Part shown: in pieces, positions 33,488 to 41,882 of the stretch | Position numbering within the stretch: position 1 is the first letter of the stretch | Layout: each line of letters opens with the position of its first letter | Assembly (NCBI GenBank): GCA_947630825.1 | Contig: CANRJA010000015.1 | Span: forward strand, 1 to 46,096 | Origin: an uncultured Clostridia bacterium | GTDB lineage: Bacteria; Bacillota; Clostridia; Oscillospirales; Ruminococcaceae | Length of the DNA: 46,096 nucleotides | Direction: 5' to 3' | Program-made: the position numbers and the translations under genes | The notes under the pieces: model-generated | What the model was told of the DNA's origin: nothing | The model's input: only the letters and a program-made list of their open reading frames with translations | Databases searched by the model: none

Positions 33488-35977
33488 ATGGGTTTAATAA
33501 AAAAAGAAACAGCTGGCGTATCATTAAATAAAAATCATAAGAGAAAATATCTTCTTGTATTTTTCACAGCGGCTATTATAATGCTGATAATAATGCTTCC
33601 GCTTATGATTTATAACGGCGGATACTTTCTATATTACGGAGACTTTAACTCTCAGCAGATACCCTTTTACAAGCACGTTCATGACGCAGCGGCAAACGGA
33701 GGTTTGTTCGGCTGGGATTGGGGGACCGATCTGGGTTCGCCGCTTTTTACTTCGTATTCTTTTTATAATATAACAAGTCCGTTTTTTTGGATAACAGAGC
33801 TTTTACCTCAGAATATGACATTAATGCTTATCCCTATCTTGCTTGCAGTTAAAACAGGAGTTGCCGCTCTGACTTCTTATGCCTACATAGGCAGGTTCAT
33901 CTCAAACAGAAACGCCTGCTTTATCGGTGCTATGCTGTATGCGTTTTCCGGGTTTCAGGCATACAATGTTTTCTTTAACCACTTTCATGAAGCTACAGCA
34001 TTCTTTCCACTGCTTCTTTTGGCTCTTGAAATGAGTGTTCAGGACGATAAAAAGGGTGTATTCGGTCTTTGTACGGCGCTTTGCGCAATAGTGAATTACT
34101 ACTTCTTTATCGCGGAGGTCATATTTGTAATAATATATTTCATTGTGAGATGTACAGACAAGAGTTTTAAAATGTCCCTTTCTAAGTTTTTTCGTCTCGG
34201 GTTTGAAGCCGTTGCCGGAACGCTTATCGCTTGTATAGTGTTAGTTCCGTCGTATTATTCGATTTGCGACAATCCGCGCGTTGACGAATATCTTACAGGA
34301 ACGGATATGGTGGTTTACTCGGATAAGTTCAGAATACTAAGAATTATTCAGGGCTTTTTTATGATGCCCGATCCTCCTGCGAGGTCAAACCTGTTTAATT
34401 CCGAAACAGCACGCTGGGCGTCCATAGCTGGTTATCTTCCTATGTTCTCGATGGCGGGTGTTATTGCATTTATGAGAGCAAAGAAGAAAAACTGGATGAA
34501 AACCTTGATTATAATTTTGATGGTTTTCGCCTTTGTTCCTGTACTAAATTCAGCGTTTCAGATTTTCAAGGGAACTTACTACGCACGATGGTTCTTTATG
34601 CCGATACTTATAATGTGCGTTATGACGGCGTATGCTTTTGATGATGACAATTCTGTGTCGGAAGAGCCTGTGGATCTGAAAAAAGGAATACCCGCTGTTG
34701 GAATAGCTTTAGCGGCAAGTCTGGCAGTGTTCTTTCTGCCCACCACAAACGAAAACGGAGATTATGAGTTTTTTAAAATAGCTAAATATCCGGAACTGTT
34801 TTATATTCAGATAATTGTTTCAGTAGCTTTGTTTGCAGAGCTTATTTCAATAGTTTATAATATCAACAAAAATAAAAAGCATTTAAAAACTGTATCGTAT
34901 CTCACCTGCTTAGCGTGCGCTGTGAGTATGATGTCCACAGTGTATTACGGCGTTTCTCAGGGTCCTGAACCGGACAGCTATATTTCTACGGCGATAAAGG
35001 GCGCAGACAATATAGACATCCCGTCGTATGATGAAGCAGGATTTTACAGAATAGAAACAAGCGAAAATACCGACAACTACCCTATGCTTTGGGGTTATTC
35101 TACTATCCGTGCATTTAACAGCACAGTCTCGACCTCTATTATGAAGTTTTATAATATGCTGGGTATAGAGCGCAATGTAGCTTCACGCCCAGATAAAAAA
35201 TATTACGCATTAAGAGGTCTGCTTTCTGTCAAATACTATTTTGATGAAAAAGACAATAACGACACTTCTTCACCTGAGTCAGAAAGCGGACTGTTTGGTA
35301 TAAGCAGGGTTTCAAGCGAAGATCAAAACAGTAACAGCACGGAGAATAAAACTTTGGAAATGCCTGGATTCAATTACATCGACACGCAGAATGGCTTTGA
35401 TGTTTATGAGAACAAGTATTTTATTCCTATGGGCTTTGCTTATAACACATATCAGACCTATAATGAATTTGCCGAGCTTTCTGAAGAAAACAAAGTAAAT
35501 AGTCTTATTTCCTCGCTGGTGCTGACTGACGAGCAGATAGACAAGTATGGCGATATATTAAGCCACTATAACAACGATTATAACAGCGACAGAACCTATA
35601 TTGCGTCTTGTGACGAAAAAAGACTTAGAGCCTGCTCAGAGTTCAAGCCTGATAATAACGGATTTTCAGCCAAGATAAACCTTTCAAAAAGCGCGCTTGT
35701 ATTTTTCAGCGTGCCGTATGACAAGGGCTTTACAGCCTATGTAAACGGTAAAAAGACGGATATTGAAGAAGTCGACGGCGGACTTACGGCGGTTATGTGC
35801 GGAAAGGGAGATAATGATATTCGTTTTGATTACGAGCTTTACGGCTTGAGACAAGGAACCGCACTATCACTTATAGGAATAGTTCTTCTTGCAGGATATG
35901 TTTTGGTATGCAGAAGGCTTTCAAGCATAAAGAGGGTAAAGGAAAAGGTGAAGTCTGTTGATTTTTATGAAGAATAA
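33488..35977 (+). CDS. yfhO: YfhO-family polytopic membrane protein (GT-C-like)
   Basis: This 829-residue integral membrane protein has about 12-14 predicted helices in the first two thirds, an extracellular segment near the C-terminus and a final helix (SLIGIVLLAGYVLV). Early loops contain YYGDFNSQQIPFYKH and GLFGWDWGTDLGSP, signatures of YfhO proteins, GT-C-type enzymes tied to sugar modification of envelope polymers such as teichoic acids. The chosen ATG 33488 has AAGGA 11 bases upstream; ATG 33476 overlaps that SD. It precedes a NUDIX gene by 30 bp and is likely co-transcribed with it. Confidence 0.87.
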   Translation: MGLIKKETAGVSLNKNHKRKYLLVFFTAAIIMLIIMLPLMIYNGGYFLYYGDFNSQQIPFYKHVHDAAANGGLFGWDWGTDLGSPLFTSYSFYNITSPFFWITELLPQNMTLMLIPILLAVKTGVAALTSYAYIGRFISNRNACFIGAMLYAFSGFQAYNVFFNHFHEATAFFPLLLLALEMSVQDDKKGVFGLCTALCAIVNYYFFIAEVIFVIIYFIVRCTDKSFKMSLSKFFRLGFEAVAGTLIACIVLVPSYYSICDNPRVDEYLTGTDMVVYSDKFRILRIIQGFFMMPDPPARSNLFNSETARWASIAGYLPMFSMAGVIAFMRAKKKNWMKTLIIILMVFAFVPVLNSAFQIFKGTYYARWFFMPILIMCVMTAYAFDDDNSVSEEPVDLKKGIPAVGIALAASLAVFFLPTTNENGDYEFFKIAKYPELFYIQIIVSVALFAELISIVYNINKNKKHLKTVSYLTCLACAVSMMSTVYYGVSQGPEPDSYISTAIKGADNIDIPSYDEAGFYRIETSENTDNYPMLWGYSTIRAFNSTVSTSIMKFYNMLGIERNVASRPDKKYYALRGLLSVKYYFDEKDNNDTSSPESESGLFGISRVSSEDQNSNSTENKTLEMPGFNYIDTQNGFDVYENKYFIPMGFAYNTYQTYNEFAELSEENKVNSLISSLVLTDEQIDKYGDILSHYNNDYNSDRTYIASCDEKRLRACSEFKPDNNGFSAKINLSKSALVFFSVPYDKGFTAYVNGKKTDIEEVDGGLTAVMCGKGDNDIRFDYELYGLRQGTALSLIGIVLLAGYVLVCRRLSSIKRVKEKVKSVDFYEE

Positions 35978-36007
35978 GGTTACGCATACCCTAAGGACGG
36001 TGATTGT

Positions 36008-36544
36008 ATGCATTTAGAGGAAAAGACCATCTCAGTCGAGCAGATATACAACGGAAAAATAATTGACGTAACGCGAGAAAGGGTTCTGCTTGAAAACAAG
36101 TCAGAAGCGTACAGAGAGGTCATCCATCATTCGGGAGGGGTTTGTATTCTTCCGATAAACGACAAGGGCGAGGTTTTATTTGTCAGACAGTTTCGGTATC
36201 CGTTTAAAGAGGTTTTATTAGAAATCCCTGCCGGAAAGCGTGAGAACGGCGAAGACCCTAAAGAGTGCGGAGTAAGAGAGCTTAAAGAGGAGGTCGGAGC
36301 AGTATCTAAAGACATAACATTCTTGGGCAAGCTCTATCCGACGGTGGCATACGATACGGAAGTTATTTATATGTATATGGCGCAGGACCTCAGCTTTGGC
36401 GAGCAGAAATTAGATGAAGATGAATTTCTTGATATAGTTAAAATTCCTCTTGATAAGGCATACAAAATGGTTCTTAACGACGAAATACCCGACGCTAAAA
36501 CGCAGATAGCGATACTCAAAGCGCGGGAGATACTGCAAAAATAA
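36008..36544 (+). CDS. nudF: NUDIX hydrolase, ADP-ribose pyrophosphatase type
   Basis: This 178-residue cytoplasmic enzyme splits ADP-ribose or related nucleoside diphosphate sugars into AMP and a sugar phosphate. The Nudix box reads GKRENGEDPKECGVRELKEE followed by VGA, matching the consensus G-x5-E-x7-RE-U-x-EE-x-G-U. The N-terminal part with RVLLENKSEAYREVIHH and the following LFVRQFRYPF are typical of the ADPRase subfamily. The ATG lies after AAGGACGGTGAT. It follows yfhO by 30 bp; the functional link is unknown. Confidence 0.9.
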   Translation: MHLEEKTISVEQIYNGKIIDVTRERVLLENKSEAYREVIHHSGGVCILPINDKGEVLFVRQFRYPFKEVLLEIPAGKRENGEDPKECGVRELKEEVGAVSKDITFLGKLYPTVAYDTEVIYMYMAQDLSFGEQKLDEDEFLDIVKIPLDKAYKMVLNDEIPDAKTQIAILKAREILQK

Positions 36545-36553
36545 TATATAAAA

Positions 36554-36579
36554 AAGCGATAAGAATTTTCTTATCGCTT
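36554..36579 (-). terminator. Hairpin terminator, best oriented for the minus strand
   Basis: AAGCGATAAGAA and TTCTTATCGCTT pair over 10-12 bp. On the + strand it is followed by AAGACC, but on the minus strand by a T-run, so it probably stops transcripts arriving from the MATE or toxin side; it may also serve the NUDIX gene weakly. Confidence 0.6.
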
Positions 36580-36699
36580 AAGACCGCCAAGCCGGCGGGG
36601 TTATTAATTGATAATTGATAATTGACAATGGACAATGGATAATTGAAAGAGGTAAGATGTTTTATCAGACATTTGTTGAAAAGATAAGTTCTTACCTCT
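36580..36699. repeat. Intergenic repeat A: GC hairpin, heptamers and inverted repeat
   Basis: CCGCC-AAGCC-GGCGG (36584-36598) forms a hairpin. Five heptamers of the type TTGATAA follow (36608-36642). AGAGGTAAGA (36648-36657) pairs with TCTTACCTCT (36690-36699), whose loop contains GAAAAGATAAGTTCTT (36678-36693). That 16-mer and a similar hairpin recur at 40180-40300. Confidence 0.65.
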
Positions 36700-36705
36700 A
36701 AACGC

Positions 36706-36733
36706 TTGACAAAATAAAATTATGTGTTATAAT
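36706..36733 (+). promoter_or_regulatory. Strong promoter of a small antisense RNA
   Basis: TTGACA (36706-36711), 16 bp spacer and TATAAT (36728-36733) with TG extended -10. Start predicted near 36740. No sense gene follows; an intrinsic terminator at 36801-36843 does. Confidence 0.8.
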
Positions 36734-36739
36734 ATAAAT

Positions 36740-36843
36740 ATAAAAGAGAGTGCTGCACATGGCAAATTAATGCCTAGGCGGTTTCTCCCATTGATGTTTT
36801 AGAAACACCGTTACTGGGAAAAGTAAGGCGGTGTTTCTTTTTT
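36740..36843 (+). ncRNA. Predicted antitoxin RNA of a type I toxin-antitoxin locus
   Basis: This RNA of about 100 bases begins at the extended -10 promoter and ends in a terminator: AGAAACACCG (36801-36810) pairs with CGGTGTTTCT (36829-36838), with inner TTAC/GTAA pairing, before a T-run. It is antisense to the 3' part of the toxin mRNA transcribed from the other strand, the geometry of RatA with TxpA in Bacillus. No other reading frame is evident in it. Confidence 0.65.
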
Positions 36844-37003
36844 AAATAAAAAAGCTTCTAATTTTTCTTATTAAATATAAGAAAAGCTAGAGTGATAATC
36901 TCGGTTATCATGCTAATGAATGAAAATAATTCATAATATGATACCATATTATCACCCCCTTTCGGGGAGAAACCGCCTGCCTTTTTATGTACAGCACTCT
37001 CTT
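36744..37003. repeat. Long inverted repeat closing the toxin mRNA ends
   Basis: AAGAGAGTGCTG (36744-36755) pairs with CAGCACTCTCTT (36992-37003), ACAT (36757-36760) with ATGT (36987-36990), and AGGCGGTTTCTCCC (36776-36789) with GGGAGAAACCGCCT (36965-36978): 30 pairs. In the minus-strand mRNA it joins the 5' and 3' ends. The similarity reaches into the two promoters. Confidence 0.8.
36858..36947 (-). CDS. Predicted type I toxin: 29-residue hydrophobic peptide
   Basis: The ORF starts at ATG 36947, seven bases after SD GGGGG (36959-36955), and ends at TAG 36858. The peptide begins MVSYYELFSFISM, has a single hydrophobic helix (about 7-26) and a basic tail NKKN. This pattern resembles the holin-like and TxpA-type membrane toxins of Firmicutes; I cannot confirm the family without a search. 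The SD sits in a CCCC-GAAA-GGGG hairpin, and the whole mRNA is closed by a long 5'-3' stem, the usual means of keeping such messages silent. An antisense RNA covers its 3' part. It is too short for normal gene callers. Confidence 0.68.
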   Translation of the reverse strand: MVSYYELFSFISMITEIITLAFLIFNKKN

Positions 37004-37009
37004 ATATTC

Positions 37010-37038
37010 ATTATAAAATAAAATAAATAGTTTGTCAA
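37010..37038 (-). promoter_or_regulatory. Consensus promoter of the toxin mRNA
   Basis: Minus-strand TTGACA (37038-37033), 17 bp spacer and TATAAT (37015-37010) give a start near 37003, exactly at the outer end of the long inverted repeat. The leader is about 56 bases. Confidence 0.85.
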
Positions 37039-37082
37039 ATTATGAAGAATAAAAAGACTACTTAATTCTAAACATCTTCCCA

Positions 37083-38480
37083 CTATTCGGTTTTATCCAA
37101 AACCGCAACTGATTGCTGATAAACTCTTTTGCTGAAAACAATACAAAGCAGCAACGAAACAGTTTCAGCAATCGGGAATGCTGTCCATACGGCGCTGAGA
37201 CCAAACAGCTTCGACGTTATTATCGCTACCGGAATAAGAACTCCCAGCTGACGCGCTATCGAAATTATTAGGCTGTATACGCCGTGACCTAGGGCCTGAA
37301 ATGCACTGATTATAATTATGCAGAATCCCGCAGGAATAAAGCTGAGTGATATTATTCTTAACGCCGGTATTCCTATTCTCAGCATTTCTTCAGAAGCACT
37401 GAAAAAGCTGAAAAGCAGCTGAGGCACCGTCTGGAAAATTATTACCCCCAACACCATATATGATACGGAAATTATTATCGCAAGCTTTAAAACTGATATT
37501 ATTCTGCTTTTGTGCCTTGCACCGTAATTGTATGCTACAATAGGTACAAGTCCGTTGGTAAGTCCGAATATAGGCATATAGATAAAGCTCTGAAGCTTGA
37601 AGTAAATTCCGACTACCGATACAGCTGTCGGTGTAAAGCTGATGCAGATTTTGTTAAGCAGATATGTCATAACAGAGGTTATAGACTGCATAATGATAGA
37701 CGGAAAACCTACTGCGTAAATCTTCTTAATAATGCGAAGTGACGGCTTAAAGCCTATAAGATTTACGTTTATTTCCTTGTTCTTTAATGTGTTTAATACT
37801 ATCCCTAAGGTCATTGCTACTATCTGACCGATAACCGTTGCAGTCGCAGCGCCTGCCACTCCCATTTTCGGAAAACCAAATAATCCGAAAATCAAAATCG
37901 GGTCGAGTATTATGTTTATTATAGCTCCTGTGCCCTGCATAAACATACTGTATATCGTCTTGCCGGTAGACTGCAAAAGCCTCTCAAAGGTTATTTGCAT
38001 AAATACTCCAAGCGAGACTACTGTTACTATTCTAAGATAGCTTACTCCGTAGGCTATTATTTCTTTGTCGTCGGTCATCGCTTTGAAAAAAAGACCGGAA
38101 AAGAAAAATCCTAAAATCGCAAATACTACCCATGTGCAAAATGCAAGAAATATTCCGTTTTTTGCCGAATCGCTTGCTTGCTTAAACTTCTTTTCGCCCA
38201 GAGATTTTGATAAAAATGAGTTTATTCCTACTCCTGTTCCCGCACCAAAGGCTATCATCAGACTTTGTATCGGAAACGCCATTGATACCGCTGTCAGTGC
38301 GTTTTCCGATATCTTCGCTACAAATATACTGTCTACTATATTATATAATGCCTGAACAAGCATTGAAATTACCATCGGCAGTGACATCGTTATCAGAAGC
38401 TTGTTTGTAGGCATTGTTCCCATCTTGTTTTCCTCTGCGGGAATATCGTCTGTTTGTAATACCGCGTCCTTTTCAGACAT
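37083..38480 (-). CDS. MATE-family multidrug/sodium antiporter
   Basis: This 465-residue membrane transporter has 12 predicted helices in two six-helix halves. Signatures are SLPMVISMLVQALYNIVDSI at the first helix, GAGTGVGINSFLSKSLG, and FGLTNGLVPIVAYNYGA in the second half, typical of the DinF/NorM-like clostridial MATE group. It exports cationic or organic compounds in exchange for sodium or protons; substrate unknown. The ATG has AAAGGA about 12 bases upstream. It is monocistronic, with an extended -10 promoter at 38542-38570. Confidence 0.92.
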   Translation of the reverse strand: MSEKDAVLQTDDIPAEENKMGTMPTNKLLITMSLPMVISMLVQALYNIVDSIFVAKISENALTAVSMAFPIQSLMIAFGAGTGVGINSFLSKSLGEKKFKQASDSAKNGIFLAFCTWVVFAILGFFFSGLFFKAMTDDKEIIAYGVSYLRIVTVVSLGVFMQITFERLLQSTGKTIYSMFMQGTGAIINIILDPILIFGLFGFPKMGVAGAATATVIGQIVAMTLGIVLNTLKNKEINVNLIGFKPSLRIIKKIYAVGFPSIIMQSITSVMTYLLNKICISFTPTAVSVVGIYFKLQSFIYMPIFGLTNGLVPIVAYNYGARHKSRIISVLKLAIIISVSYMVLGVIIFQTVPQLLFSFFSASEEMLRIGIPALRIISLSFIPAGFCIIIISAFQALGHGVYSLIISIARQLGVLIPVAIITSKLFGLSAVWTAFPIAETVSLLLCIVFSKRVYQQSVAVLDKTE

Positions 38481-38541
38481 TTATATTTTCATTCCTTTCA
38501 AAATTTACCTTAACTTTTCCGCTTTTCGCGCACATTTAATT

Positions 38542-38570
38542 ATTATATCATCTTGTGTTGCTTTTTGCAA
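38542..38570 (-). promoter_or_regulatory. Promoter of the MATE gene
   Basis: Minus-strand TTGCAA (38570-38565), 17 bp spacer and TATAAT (38547-38542) with TG extended -10. It gives a leader of about 55 bases. Confidence 0.72.
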
Positions 38571-38697
38571 TATCATATATTTTAAATACTTGTAAACTCT
38601 GTATCTTAAAAAATTGTGCAATTTTCATAATAAATCCTATTATACTTATATGAATAATATGCTTTTTGACAAAGTTTTTAAAAATGGAAAAAAATCG

Positions 38698-38726
38698 TTG
38701 ACAAAATCATCTTAAAGTGGTATTGT
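38698..38726 (+). promoter_or_regulatory. Promoter of metY
   Basis: TTGACA (38698-38703), 17 bp spacer and TATTGT (38721-38726); start predicted near 38733. Confidence 0.68.
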
Positions 38727-38735
38727 ATATACATA

Positions 38736-38760
38736 AATTCATACTAACCATATATGAATT
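38736..38760. promoter_or_regulatory. Inverted repeat just downstream of the metY start site
   Basis: AATTCATA (38736-38743) and TATGAATT (38753-38760) are perfect inverse arms around 9 bp. The position, right after the predicted start, suits a repressor site in a sulfur-assimilation gene. No S-box or T-box signatures were seen in the 70-base leader. Confidence 0.5.
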
Positions 38761-38808
38761 ATATAATATTAAATTCAGTTAAAAAAACAAGAAATGAGGT
38801 AATCTAAA

Positions 38809-40134
38809 ATGGCACAAAAAATAAACTCTAAACTCAGAGAAAGAGAGCTTCGCTTTGAGACAAAGCAGCTCCATATCGGTCAGGAGGAAGCAGACCCTGC
38901 AACAGGTGCAAGGGCTGTTCCCATCTATCAGACGACATCATATGTATTTGACAACAGCGACCATGCTCAGGCAAGGTTCGGGCTTTCCGATGCCGGCAAT
39001 ATTTACGGACGTCTTACAAATCCGACTCAGGAGGTTTTGGAAAAAAGACTGGCGGCTCTTGAGGGAGGCTCGGCAGGACTGGCAGTAGCTTCGGGAGCTG
39101 CGGCGATAACTTATGCAATTCAGAATATTGCAGGTGCAGGCGATCATATCGTTGCCGCAAAGACGTTATATGGCGGTACATACAACCTGCTTGCTCATAC
39201 ATTAAAAGAGTTCGGCGTTGAAACTACATTTGTTGACCCTGATGAAGGGGACGGTGTTTCCGTTTTCGAAAATGCCGTAAAGGAAAACACAAAGGCTATT
39301 TTTATAGAAACGCTGGGAAATCCGAACTCAAATATTATCGACATTGACGCTGTGGCTGAGGTTGCACACAAAAACGGAATTATTCTGATAGTGGATAACA
39401 CCTTCGGAACGCCTTATCTTATAAGACCAATAGAACACGGCGCAGACATAGTTGTGCATTCTGCTACGAAGTTTATAGGCGGACACGGAACATCACTCGG
39501 CGGAATCATAGTTGAAAGCGGAAAAACCGACTGGAAAGCAAGCGGAAAGTATCCAAGTCTTTCAGAGCCATGCGACAGCTATCACGGCGTAGTGTTTGCA
39601 GACGCTGCCCCAGACGCGGCGTTTGTAACAAGAATAAGGGCGGTTCTTTTGCGTGATACGGGAGCCGCAATTTCGCCGTTCAATGCATTTTTGCTTCTTC
39701 AGGGATTGGAAACCCTTTCGCTTCGTGTTGAGAGACACGTTGAAAACACACTTGCAGTTTTAGAATATTTAAAGTCTCAGCCGCTTGTTGAGAAAATCAA
39801 CCATCCGTCTGTTGAGGAAAACGGATACAAAAGGCTTTATGATAAGTATTTCCCTAACGGCGGAGGCTCTATTTTTACAATAGAAATTAAAGGCGGAACA
39901 AATGAAGCCAAAAAATTCATAGACAATCTCGCTGTATTTTCACTGCTTGCGAATGTCGCGGACGTTAAATCACTTGCTATCCACCCTGCTACTACTACGC
40001 ACTCACAGCTTAGCGAAAGCGAGCTTTTAGAACAGGGTATCAAGCCCAATACCATTCGCTTTTCAATAGGAACAGAAAACATAGACGATATTATTTACGA
40101 CCTCGACGAGGCTTTTCAAGCAATCGCAGAATAA
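38809..40134 (+). CDS. metY: O-acetylhomoserine sulfhydrylase (aminocarboxypropyltransferase) MetY
   Basis: This PLP enzyme of the Cys/Met metabolism family forms homocysteine from O-acetylhomoserine and sulfide, a direct-sulfhydrylation route to methionine. The length of 441 residues matches MetY rather than the shorter cystathionine synthases. Lys221 in [11 protein letters not shown] binds the cofactor; [20 protein letters not shown] and [15 protein letters not shown] are further family signatures. ATG follows GAGGTAATCTAAA. It is monocistronic, with its own promoter and a possible operator. Confidence 0.94.
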   Translation: MAQKINSKLRERELRFETKQLHIGQEEADPATGARAVPIYQTTSYVFDNSDHAQARFGLSDAGNIYGRLTNPTQEVLEKRLAALEGGSAGLAVASGAAAITYAIQNIAGAGDHIVAAKTLYGGTYNLLAHTLKEFGVETTFVDPDEGDGVSVFENAVKENTKAIFIETLGNPNSNIIDIDAVAEVAHKNGIILIVDNTFGTPYLIRPIEHGADIVVHSATKFIGGHGTSLGGIIVESGKTDWKASGKYPSLSEPCDSYHGVVFADAAPDAAFVTRIRAVLLRDTGAAISPFNAFLLLQGLETLSLRVERHVENTLAVLEYLKSQPLVEKINHPSVEENGYKRLYDKYFPNGGGSIFTIEIKGGTNEAKKFIDNLAVFSLLANVADVKSLAIHPATTTHSQLSESELLEQGIKPNTIRFSIGTENIDDIIYDLDEAFQAIAE

Positions 40135-40179
40135 TTAGAACACAACCTCCATAACAAAGCACTGTTTGAAGAAGTAAGA

Positions 40180-40300
40180 CCGGCGAGCCGCCGGTGGCAT
40201 TCTGCCTTTGGGCTGCTAGATGCAAGAAATTTAGAAGCCAGAAGCAAGATACTACTATTAGAACTTAGTGGAAAAGATAAGTTCTTGCATCTTGTTTCTA
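40180..40300. repeat. Intergenic repeat B, related to repeat A
   Basis: CCGGC-GAGCC-GCCGG (40180-40194) is a hairpin equivalent to that of repeat A with compensating changes. GATGCAAGAA (40219-40228) pairs perfectly with TTCTTGCATC (40282-40291), and the loop contains the same 16-mer GAAAAGATAAGTTCTT (40271-40286). It fills the convergent gap between metY and the arabinofuranosidase gene. Confidence 0.62.
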
Positions 40301-40340
40301 GCTTCTTTTTTCTTGCCTCTTGCCTCTGGCATCTTTTCGC

Positions 40341-41819
40341 CTATATCTTGAATTTAAACGCAGTCACAGAATGTGCAGGCAGAGTAACTATCAGCTTATC
40401 TCCCTCAATCTTAAAGCCGTTATAATCGTTAATGCTTACGGGAGCATTGTTGTCAAAGCCGTTATATGCGTGAATTTCAGCATTTACTATCTGGGCTGTT
40501 ACGTTATTTATTTCGCCCTGCTCGGGGTCAATAAGCATTGTGCAGTCCTCGTCAAGAGAGCAGTTAGAAACGGTCAGGAAAAACTCTCCGTTTTTCTTGG
40601 AAAGCGAATATGTAACCATAGGGATAGTCTTATCTGCTTTTTCTAAGTCTGGTGCGGCAAGACTGGTCTTTACTAACTCAGCGTCGTGGTGAGGAAGATA
40701 CATCTTAAATATCTGCCAAGTAGGAGTCTTTACAAGGCGCTCGCCGTCGCTGAGAAGAACAGACTGCAACACGTTCATAACCTGTGCGAGATTTGCCATC
40801 ATGACCTTGTCTGAGTGATTGTTGAATATATTAAGATTAATTGCTGCGACAATAGCGTCACGCATAGTGTTCTGCTGATAGAGAAAGCCCGGATTTGTAC
40901 CTTCCTCAACGTCATACCAGCAGCCCCACTCGTCTACAATGAGCTTTATCTTACCCTCAGGGTCGTACTTGCTCATTATTGCATAGTGCTTTGTAATGAT
41001 TTCGTCCATATACATTGTCGCGGAAATCGTTTTATAATACTCTTCGTCGTCAAAAGTCAGCGCGGAACCCTTTTTAGACCAGTCGCCTGTAGGCAGGGTG
41101 TAGTAGTGAAGTGATATAGCCCCTGTGTGCCACGACTTTAGGTTCTGCATAATGGTTTCCGTCCAGTTGTAGTCGTCGGCGTTGGGACCGCAGGCTATTT
41201 TTATCATATCGGGTGTGCTGTAGTTTTTCGCAAATGTCTCATATCTGCGGTACTCGTCTGCATAAGCCTCAGGACGCATATTACCGCCGCCGCCCCAGTT
41301 TTCGTTGCCTATGCCGAGATATTTTAGCCTCCACGCTCTTTCTCTGCCGTTTGCCTTTCTCTCAAGCGCATAAGGGGAGTTCCCCTCATAAGTTATATAC
41401 TCAAGCCAGCTTGCAAGCTCAGAGACTGTACCGCTGCCCAGATTGCCTGCCAGATAAGGCTCGCAGCCGAGCACTTCGCAGAGGTTAAAAAACTCGTTTG
41501 TGCCGAAGCTGTTGTCTTCAACTACTCCGCCCCAGTTCGTATTAAGAATAGGTTTGCGGTTTTTGCCGATACCGTCATGCCAGTGGTATTCGTCGGCAAA
41601 GCAGCCGCCCGGCCAGCGAAGTACGGGTACCTCGATCTCTTTTAGTGCGTCTATTACATCGTTTCTAACTCCATCAGTGTTAGGAATAGGCGAATCCTTG
41701 CCTACAAATATGCCGTTGTAAATGCACCTTCCCAGATGCTCTGAGAAGTGACCGTAAATCTCCTTGTTTATGTGACTGACAATCTTTTCTCCGTTAAATT
41801 TAAGATAAGCAGTTTTCAA
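40341..41819 (-). CDS. abfA: Alpha-L-arabinofuranosidase, GH51
   Basis: This 492-residue cytoplasmic glycosidase (no signal peptide) removes L-arabinofuranose from arabino-oligosaccharides. The acid/base Glu173 (GNENWGGGG) and nucleophile Glu297 (VDEWGCWYD) match the positions in well-studied GH51 enzymes (about 175 and 295), and RWPGGCFADEYHW is a family signature. The protein is a TIM barrel with a C-terminal beta-sandwich (about 385-492). The start is TTG 41819, nine bases after AAAGGA; no usable ATG is near. It lies 63 bp after the transglutaminase-like gene on the same strand. No arabinose transporter is nearby. Confidence 0.93.
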   Translation of the reverse strand: MKTAYLKFNGEKIVSHINKEIYGHFSEHLGRCIYNGIFVGKDSPIPNTDGVRNDVIDALKEIEVPVLRWPGGCFADEYHWHDGIGKNRKPILNTNWGGVVEDNSFGTNEFFNLCEVLGCEPYLAGNLGSGTVSELASWLEYITYEGNSPYALERKANGRERAWRLKYLGIGNENWGGGGNMRPEAYADEYRRYETFAKNYSTPDMIKIACGPNADDYNWTETIMQNLKSWHTGAISLHYYTLPTGDWSKKGSALTFDDEEYYKTISATMYMDEIITKHYAIMSKYDPEGKIKLIVDEWGCWYDVEEGTNPGFLYQQNTMRDAIVAAINLNIFNNHSDKVMMANLAQVMNVLQSVLLSDGERLVKTPTWQIFKMYLPHHDAELVKTSLAAPDLEKADKTIPMVTYSLSKKNGEFFLTVSNCSLDEDCTMLIDPEQGEINNVTAQIVNAEIHAYNGFDNNAPVSINDYNGFKIEGDKLIVTLPAHSVTAFKFKI

Positions 41820-41882
41820 ATCATCCGATCCTTTCTTTTAGTTTATTATTCATGCGGTAAGGCTTTAAATTTTCTTTACTAA

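Noticed and set aside
36706-37038. MITE or insertion-sequence remnant
   Set aside because: The inverted repeat is long and includes promoters, but it encloses an ORF with an SD and a separate terminator and shows no obvious target duplication; a toxin-antitoxin locus explains more of it.
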